DNA from: JAHRAW01 sp963693025
GTDB lineage: Bacteria; Pseudomonadota; Gammaproteobacteria; Arenicellales; Poriferihabitantaceae
NCBI GenBank assembly: GCA_963693025.1
Contig: OY843749.1
Span: 1,922,001-1,986,000 of the forward strand
DNA: 64,000 bases
Direction: 5' to 3'
Shown here: piece after piece, positions 49,001 through 58,000 of the stretch
Layout: each line of letters starts with the position of its first letter
Position numbering within the stretch: position 1 is the first letter of the stretch
Program-made: the position numbers and the translations under genes
The notes under the pieces: generated by a model
Database searches by the model: none
What the model was told of the DNA's origin: nothing
Seen by the model: the letters and a program-made list of their open reading frames with translations, nothing else

Positions 49001-52000
49001 GGGCGCGTGCGCGACAACGAGGCGGCGGGCGTGGTGATTGCCCCGGACGCGCTGACCTTCGCCGAAGGCGCTAGCGCGGTGTATACCGTGCGCCTCAACT
49101 CCAATCCGGGCGCCGCCTCGGTGACGGTGACGCCGGTTTTGCCGGTCAACGAATTGGTCGAGTTGCTGCCATCGGGCGCGCTGACCTTTAATGCCGGCAA
49201 CTGGAACATCGAGCGCGCCATCAGCGTGACCGCGATGGAAGACCAGACCGACGGAACCGACGACACCGCCACGATTACGCACAGCGTCACCGCGAGCGGC
49301 GGAGACGGCGCGTATGCCGCGGTGCAAGCGGGCGACGTGACGCTGGTCATCACCGACAACGACGTACCGGGTGTGGCGATTACGCCGGCGGCGCTCACCG
49401 TGGATGAAATCACCGGCTTCGGGCGCATCAGCACCGGCAACTACACGGTCGTGCTGCGCAGCCCGCCGATTGCCGACGGCGTGGTGATTCGCGCCACCAG
49501 CGGCAACGACGACGCCGTGCGCATCAGCGGCGGCGCGGCATTGACCTTCGCGCGCGCCGACTGGAATGTGGCGCAGACGGTGACCGTGGCGGCGGTCAAC
49601 GACAACGACGAGGATGACGAGACCGTCACCATCACGCACAGCGTCAGCGGCGCCAACTACGAAGGCTTCGACGCCTCCGGCTTAGACGTGACGGTGACGG
49701 TGATTGACGACGACTTCGATATTGCGCCGACCTTCGGCGGGCAGCGGCAATCCGATTTGTTCTTCCTGCTGGAGCGCGCGGTGGATGTGCAACTGCCGCT
49801 CGCGAGCGGCGGCAACCGCGAACTGGTTTATTCGCTCACGCCCGGTGGGAACATTCCCGAGGGCGTTACCTTTACCGCCGCCACGCGCACGCTGAGCGGC
49901 GAACCTCGGGAGGCGGTGGAAGCGCGCACCGTAACCTACACGGTGCGCGACTCCGACACAAACCGCGCCGCCGCCGACACCGACACGCTGTTGTTCACGC
50001 TGGCGGCGGTGCCGGCGCCGACGGTGACGGTGGCGGCGGGCGACTTGCGCATACGCGAGCGGCGCGCGGGCGCGTATCGCGTGACGCTGAGCGCGCTGCC
50101 CGAGGACTCGGTGACGGTCACGCCGCGCGTCTCGCCCGCCATCCACGACCTGACGCTCAGCCACGGCGGCGTTGCGCTGGTCAGCCCGGGCGATGAAACC
50201 GGCGGCGCGTTGACCTTCACGGTCGGCAACTGGCATCTCGCGCAGACCGTCTCGGTGGCGGCGGGCGCCGATTTGGATGCCGCCGACGACCGCGCCACGA
50301 TTAGCCACACGGTGCAAGGCGGCGGCGCGGATTACGCCGGGGTCACCGCCGGCGATGTGGCGGTAACTACCGAAGACACCGAAACCGCCGGGCTCGATGT
50401 CTCGGCGGCGGTCACCGGCGTGCGCCCGGCGGAGGGCGGCGCCGCCACCTATACGCTGGTGTTGGAGTCGCAGCCGGCGGGCGGCGATGTGACGGTGTCG
50501 CCGCTGAGCAGCGACCCCGATGTCGCCGCGGTGTCGCCGGCAACGCTGGTGTTCACCGCCGTGAACTGGAATACGCCGCGCGAGGTGGAAGTGCGCGGCG
50601 TGCAAGATGCGGACGCGGTCGCCGACCCGCTGGTGACGATTACCCACGCGGTTGCCGGCGCCGACTACGGCGAGTTCACCGACCCGCTCGACTCGGTGGT
50701 GGTCACGGTCGGCGAGGACGACGCGGTCGGCTTTACCGTCTCCGCCACGGACTTGAGCATCGCCGAGGAAAGCGGCGGCGATTCATACACCGTGGTGTTG
50801 CGCTCGGCGCCGAGCGCCGGCGTGGTGACGGTGACGCCGCTCAGCGCCGACCCGGCGCTGGCGCGGGTGAGCGGCGCGCTGACCTTCGGCGCGACCAACT
50901 GGTTTTTGGCGCAGCGCGTCAGCGTCACCGCCGGCGCGGACGCCGACGCGGCGGACACCGACGTGGTCATTTCGCACGCGCCCGCGGTCAGCGACGCCGG
51001 CTCCGACTACAACGGCGTGCGCTTGGATGCGACCGTGACGGTGACCGTCACCGACAACGATGTGCGCGCCATCACCGCGCCGAGCGCCGCGCTGGTGGTG
51101 CGCGAGGGCGAAGCCACAACCTTCGGAATGGCGCTCGCCACGCAGCCTATTGACGCCGGCGCCGGCGTGGCGGCGGCGGTGGTATTGACGGCGAGCATCA
51201 GCCCGTCCGACCACGACTTGTCGCTGACGCCCGCCACGCTGACCTTCACCGCCGCCGACTGGAACCAGCCGCAACAAGTGGTCGCGCGCGGCGGCGAGGA
51301 TGACGACAGCGACAACGACGATTTCGTCATCACCTGGCGCGCCGACGGCGCCGACTACACCCCGCGCGGCACCTTCATCACCGCCAATATGCTCGGCGCC
51401 ATCCGCGACAACGATGTGGCGGCGGTGGATATTGCGCCGCGCGAACTGGAAGTGAACGAGGCAGACGACACGCCCGCCACCTACACATTGCGCTTGCGCG
51501 CCAATCCGGGCGCCGCCACGGTGGTGGTGACGCCGCAAATCACCGCCGGCGAGGTCAGCAGCCTGCTGACGCTGCTACCCTTTGGCGGCGTGGCGTTCAC
51601 GCGCGACAACTGGCGCGTGGCGGTCACCTTCACCGTCACCGCCGCCGCCGGCGACGATGACCCGGACGGCATCGACACCGCCACCATTACGCACGCCGTT
51701 GCCGTCACCGGCGGCGGCATCTACGCGGGCATCACCGCCGCCGATGTCGTGGTGACCGTGGTTGAGGAGGTGGCGGATGCGCGCTTCACGCCGGTGACGC
51801 TGATTGTGGCGGAGGGTGGGGCGGGCGCGTATACGGTGGAGTTGCTCAGCCAACCGCGCGGCGGCGATGTCACGGTGCGCCCGATGAGCGCCGACACCGC
51901 CATCGCCACGGTATCGCCGGCGGCGCTGACTTTCACCGCCGCCGACTGGAACACGCCGCAGACAGTCGCCGTTAGCGGCGTCGCCGACGCCGACGGGGAC

Positions 52001-55000
52001 ACCGACATCGCCGCGATTACGCATGAATTTAGCGGCGCCAATTACGATTCCTATACGCCGCCGCAAGTGCAAGTAACGGTGTTGGACACGCAACTGGATG
52101 CTCCGCCGACTTTTATCTCGGACGCGCCCGCCGACTTGAACTATGTCCAGTGGCGCGCGGTGTCCACCGTGTTCCCTGAGGCGGTTAGCGCCAACGGCGG
52201 TGTGACTTATACGCTGACGCCCGAGAGCGCGTTTCCCGCGGGGCTCACGTTTGACGCCGCCACGCGCACGCTCGCCGGCTTGCCGCGCGAGGCGGTGGTG
52301 GCGCGCTCGCTGACCTACACCGCCGCCGACACCGACGGCAACACCGCCGCAAGCGACACCCGCGCGCTCACTTTCAGCGTCACGGTTGCGGCGGCGGCGC
52401 CGGTGGTGGTCTCCACCGAGCGGTTGCGCGTTGCCGAGGAGGGCGATGCCGCCTATACCATCGTGCTGGCGGTGCAGCCGCTGTCGACGGTGCGCGTGTC
52501 ATCCGCGATTTCGCCGCCCGGCACTGGCTTGACGCTGACGCCATCCGCCGATTTGCTGTTCACCCCCACCACTTGGAACAATACGCGCACATTGCGCGTC
52601 TCGGCGGCGGCGGATGCGGACGGCTCGGACGACACCGCCACGATTAGCCACGCGGTCTTCGGCACCGGCATCTACTCCGCCATCACCCCCCGCGAGGTGG
52701 TGGTGACCACCGAAGACGACGAAACCCGCGGGCTGCGCCTCAGCGCCACCGCGCTGGAAGTGCAAGAGGGCGGCGCGAGCGGCATCTACACCGTGGCGCT
52801 CACCGCGCAGCCGCTCGGCGGCGATGTGACGGTGACGCCGCAGAGCGGCGACGACACCGTTGCCAGTGTGTCCGCCGCGCTGACTTTCAGCGCCGCCAAC
52901 TGGGACACGCCGCAGGTGGTGTCGGTCGGCGGCTTGGCGGACGACGACGCGGTCGCCGATGCGCCGGTGACGATTAGCCACGCGTTTAGCGGGGAGTCGG
53001 ATTACGGCGCACTCGACGTACGCGCCGCGGACTCTGTGGTGGTGACGGTCATCGAAAACGCCACGCCGGGCATCGTGTTGGAGCCGCCCGCGCTGATGGT
53101 GACCGAGGGCGAGCGCGCGGTTTATAACGTCACGCTGGCATCCGCGCCGCAAGGCGGAGTCGGCACGACGATGGCGGTGGTGGCGCCGTTCAGCGACAAC
53201 GCCTCGGTGGTGGCGGTGCAAGTGCCGGGCGGCAGGCTGACCTTCACCGCCGACGACTGGAACCAGCCGCAGTCGGTCACGGTGCTGAGCGTGCCGGACG
53301 CCGACGCGGTCGCCGAGGCGGTGGTGACGATTGGCCATACCGTCACCGGCACACCCGGTTCGGACTACGAGACGCTGCCGCCCGCCGATGTAGCGGTGGC
53401 GCGCGTGACGGTTATTGAGACCGAAACCCGCGCGCTCGTGCTGACGACGCTCGGCGGCGCGGCGCTGACTTCATTGCGCGTGCGCGAAGACGAGAGCGCC
53501 GCGTATCGCATTGCGCTGGCATCCGCGCCGCGCGGCGGCGTGGGCGTGGTTACCGTGCAAGCCGACATCACGCCGCCGGACGGCGATGTGTCGCTGAACA
53601 CCGCCACCCTGACCTTCACCGCCGGCGACTGGAACCAGCCGCGCACGGTGGTGGCGCGCGCCGCCGGTGACGCCGACGAAGCCGATGAAAATTTCGTCAT
53701 CACCCACACCGCCGCCGGCGCCGATTACGAGGGCGAGGCGGTGTCGGCGAGCATTAGCGGCGTCCTCATCGACAACGCCGCGGCGCGCGTGGAGATTGAG
53801 CCGCTGGAACTCGTTACCCGCGAGGGCAACGCCAATGGCTTCTACACGGTGCGCCTGAACGCCGACCCCGGCGACGCCACTGTCGCGCTGAGCGCCGCGC
53901 TCTCCCCGGCGAGCGCCAACCTGTCGCTGAGCGGGCACGACAACCTGACCTTCACCACCGACAACTGGAATGTGTCGCAGACGGTTTTTGTCGCCGCCGC
54001 GGCGGACAACGACCGAGACGGCGAGACCGTCACCGTCAGCCACACGGTCGTCTCCGCCGGCGGCGTATATGCCGGCGTCAGCGCCGCCGATGTGCGCGTG
54101 GTGTCCCGCGACCTCACGCCGCGGATTGTCTTCTCGCCATCGACTCCGCCAGGGGTGAATCTCAGGGACCGCATCATGATTCTTGAAGGCGAGAGCATTA
54201 CTATCACCGCCACCTTGACGGGTCCCCCCCTCAGCGGCGATGTGGACCTTCTCGTGTCTTTTGGGGACGTGGCTGTCGTGTTTGCTAATCAAGTGGCTAT
54301 TCCGGCAGACAGGATATCCCTGTCCGGCGGTGAAGACCGCGGCGAAAACAGCAACGGCGCCCCCCAGCGCGGCGTGGTATTTACCCGTGCCAACTGGCGC
54401 ACGCCGAGGACTTTCACCGTGGCGACGACTAGGGTGGATGAGGATGTTGTCAGATATTCCGGTGTCTTCGCCGCCGAGACGGTGTTGGATGGCGCCACGG
54501 TAAGATATTCGCGAATGGGGGATGTCGGTATCTTAGATACGGATGTGTCGATTCCTCGTACGGAGATTACTGTCCTTGACAGCGACCTCTTCCCCACCTT
54601 CCCCAGTGGCATCCCCTCCACACTGACTTTCACCCAGTGGCGACCGGTTAACTACGAGATGCCTCGCGCCATCGGCGGCAACGGCACGCTGACCTATTCA
54701 CTTGTTAACCCTCATTTACCCGGTCTGTCATTTAACCCCGACACGCACACGCTGGAGGGCAGACCAAGCAATGCCTTTATCACCGTCATAAATTTCTTTG
54801 CCCACGATACGGACAGCACCCGCCTCCCCGGCGACCCCAACACAGCAGGATTCATATTTGCCGTGACAATCGAGGCGGCATCGCCGAGGGTCCTCCTCTC
54901 ACGCGAGACGCTGACCGTGACGGAGCGCGCCACCACCGGCTATACCGTGGAATTGGAGGCGCCACCGGATGGATTGTTGACGGTGGCGCTCAGCCTCGCG

Positions 55001-58000
55001 CCGCCGGGGCACGGCTTGGAATTGTCGCCCGATGCGCTGACCTTCTCCGCCGACAACTGGGAGACCGCGCGCAGCGTGCGCGTGACCGCGGGACCGGATG
55101 CGGACGGCGCGGATTCCACCGCCACCATCACCCACGCCTTCAGCGGCGGCGGCACTCTTTACGCCGGTCTGGATGAGCAGAGGGTGGTGGTGACCACCGA
55201 AGACATCGACCCCCGCGGGCTCACGCTCACGCGCCGGGCGCTCAGCATCACCGAAGGCGCGCTGGAAACCTACGCCGTGTCGCTCGACACGCAGCCGCGC
55301 GGCGGCGATGCGACGGTGACACCGACGAGCGATGCGCCCGCGGTCGCCGCCCTCTCGCCGCCGGCGCTCACCTTCACCGCCGGCAACTGGGCGCAGCCGC
55401 AAGCGGTGACGGTCAGCGCAATCGCCGACCCCGACGCCGTCTCCGAGGCGCCGGTAACGATTACCCACGCTTTGAGCGGCGAGTCGGATTACGGCGCGCT
55501 CACGCTCGATGCGGCGGACGATGCGGTGGTGGTGACCGTGCTCGAGACCGGTAGCGTCGGCGTCGTGGTCGAGCCGCAGGCATTGCGCATCGCCGAGGAC
55601 GCGGACGGCATCTACCGCATCACGCTGACTTCCGCGCCGAGCGCGGGCGTGGTCAGCGTGCAACCGCGCAGCGACAACACCACGGCGGTCGTGCTGCGTG
55701 GTGACACGACGCTGACCTTCACCGCCGCCGATTGGAATGTAACGCAGACGGTAACGGTCGCGGGCGTGCCCGACACCGACGCCATCGCGCCCGCGCCGGT
55801 CGCCGTGCGCCACACCCTGCGCGTCAGCGATGCGGACTCGGACTATGCATCCGCAACCGCCGCGCCGGTTGTGGTCACGGTTACCGAGACGCACCGCCGC
55901 GCGATTGTGATTACGCCGCCGGCGCCGTTGGCGAACCGCGCGTTGCGCGAAGGCGAGCGCAGCACTTTCACCGTGGCGCTGGACAGCGAGCCGACCGCCG
56001 AGGTGATTGTGCGCGCCACCATCACGCCATCGGGCGGCGACTTGACGCTGACCCCCGAGACGCTGACTTTCGCCACCAATGAGTGGAATGTCGCGCGCAC
56101 CGTCACCGCCACCGCCGCCGAAGACGCCGACGCCGCCGATGACGCGGTGAGCATCGCCTACGCGGCGAGCGGCGGGGATTACGCCGCGGTAACCGCCGCG
56201 GTGAGCGGCGCCATCCGCGACAACGAAGTCGCGGCGGTGGAGATTTCGCCGCTCACGCTGAGCGCGGCGGAAAACGGCTCGGGACGCTACACGGTGCGCC
56301 TGAACGCCGACCCCGGCGCCGCCACGGTGACGGTGCGCCCGTTTGACTCGGGGGCGGAGGAGTTGCGGCTTCAACCGGTTGGCGTGGTGCTGACTTTCAC
56401 CACCGACAACTGGCAGACCGAGCGCACCGTGCGCGTGCTGCCGCAGGACGACGCCGACGACACCAACGACATTGGCACGGTCAGCCACGAAGTGGTCGTC
56501 ACCGGCGGCGGGGTGTATGAAAACGTGGCGGCGAGCGATGTGACGGTGCGGGTGCGCGACGACGATGCGGCGGTTCGCATTACGCCGCTCACGCAGTTGG
56601 TCTTTGAGACCGACGCGGAATACGCCGCCGGTTTCTACACGGTGTCGCTGACCAACCAGCCGGTTGGCGGCGATGCGCGGGTTGATGTAGCCAGCCAGCG
56701 CTCGGGCAAACTGCTGGTGGAAACGCTCGGCGGTTTGCGCCCGCCCTCTTTCATTTTCACCGCCGCCAACTGGCAGACGCCGCGCACGGTGGTCTTGCTC
56801 GTGCTGCCGGACGCCGACGACACTCACGACCGCGTGGAGGTGAGGCATTTCGCGAGCGGCGGCAGTTACAGCAGTGTAATCGCGCCGTCGGCAACGATAA
56901 TCATCAACGACGACGAGGGCGGCAACAGCCCGGAGTTTGAGGCGGAGCAAGCCGCGCTGACCTTCATCCGCGGGCGCGCCGCCGAGGCGCAACTGCTCGC
57001 GGCGGTGCGCGGCAACGGCGCGTTGAACTACGCGCTGACGCCGATTCCGCCGGGGCTCAGTTTTGATGCGCCGACGCGCACGCTCAGCGGCACGCCCGAC
57101 ACCGCGGGCGACACCGCGCTCACATACAGCGTGACCGACAGCGACACCGACACGAGGGCGGTGGACAGCGACACGCTGACTTTCACGGTGACGGTCGCCG
57201 AGCCGCCGAACGTCGCGCTGTCGGTGAGTGATTTGCGAGTCTCCGAGAACGCCGCCGCGACCTATTCGGTGGCGCTCACGGCGCAACCGGCGACCACGCT
57301 GACGGTGTCGCCGCGCGTGCTGGCGGGTTTCCACGACATCACCGTCAGCGGCGGTTTCACGCTGGTGTTCTCGCCGACCACATGGAACGACGGGCAGACG
57401 GTCACGCTCACCGCCGGCGCGGACGCGGACGCGGTCGACGACACCGCCACCGTGGTGCACGAAGTCACCGGCGGACTCTATGCGCGCGTGGCGGCGGAGC
57501 AACGCCTGGCGGTGACCACCGACGACAGCGAAGTGGCGGATGTGACTTTCATGCCCGCCGCGCTCACCGTGGATGAAGACGGCGGCAGCGGGCATTATGT
57601 CGTGGCGCTGCTCTCGTCGCCCATCGTGCTCGCCGACCACAGCGAGGCGGTCATCACGATTACGCCGATTAGCGCGCAGCCGGGGGTGGTGATGGTGTCG
57701 CCGGCGGCGCTGACTTTCAGCGGCGCTGACTGGAATGTCGGGCAGACGGTGAGCATCACCGCCGTCGCCGACCTCGACGCGGTGCAAGACGACACCATCG
57801 ACATCACGCACGCGGTCAGCGGCGATTCCAACTACGGCGATTTCACCGACGCGGACGACACGGTGCGCGTGACGCTCGACGAAACCGACACCGCGGGCTA
57901 TGTGTTGCCCGCCGCGGTCAGCGTGCGCGAAGGCGATAGCGTGGTCTATGGCGTGGCGCTGACCTCGCAACCCTTCGGCGGCGATGTGGTACTCACGCCG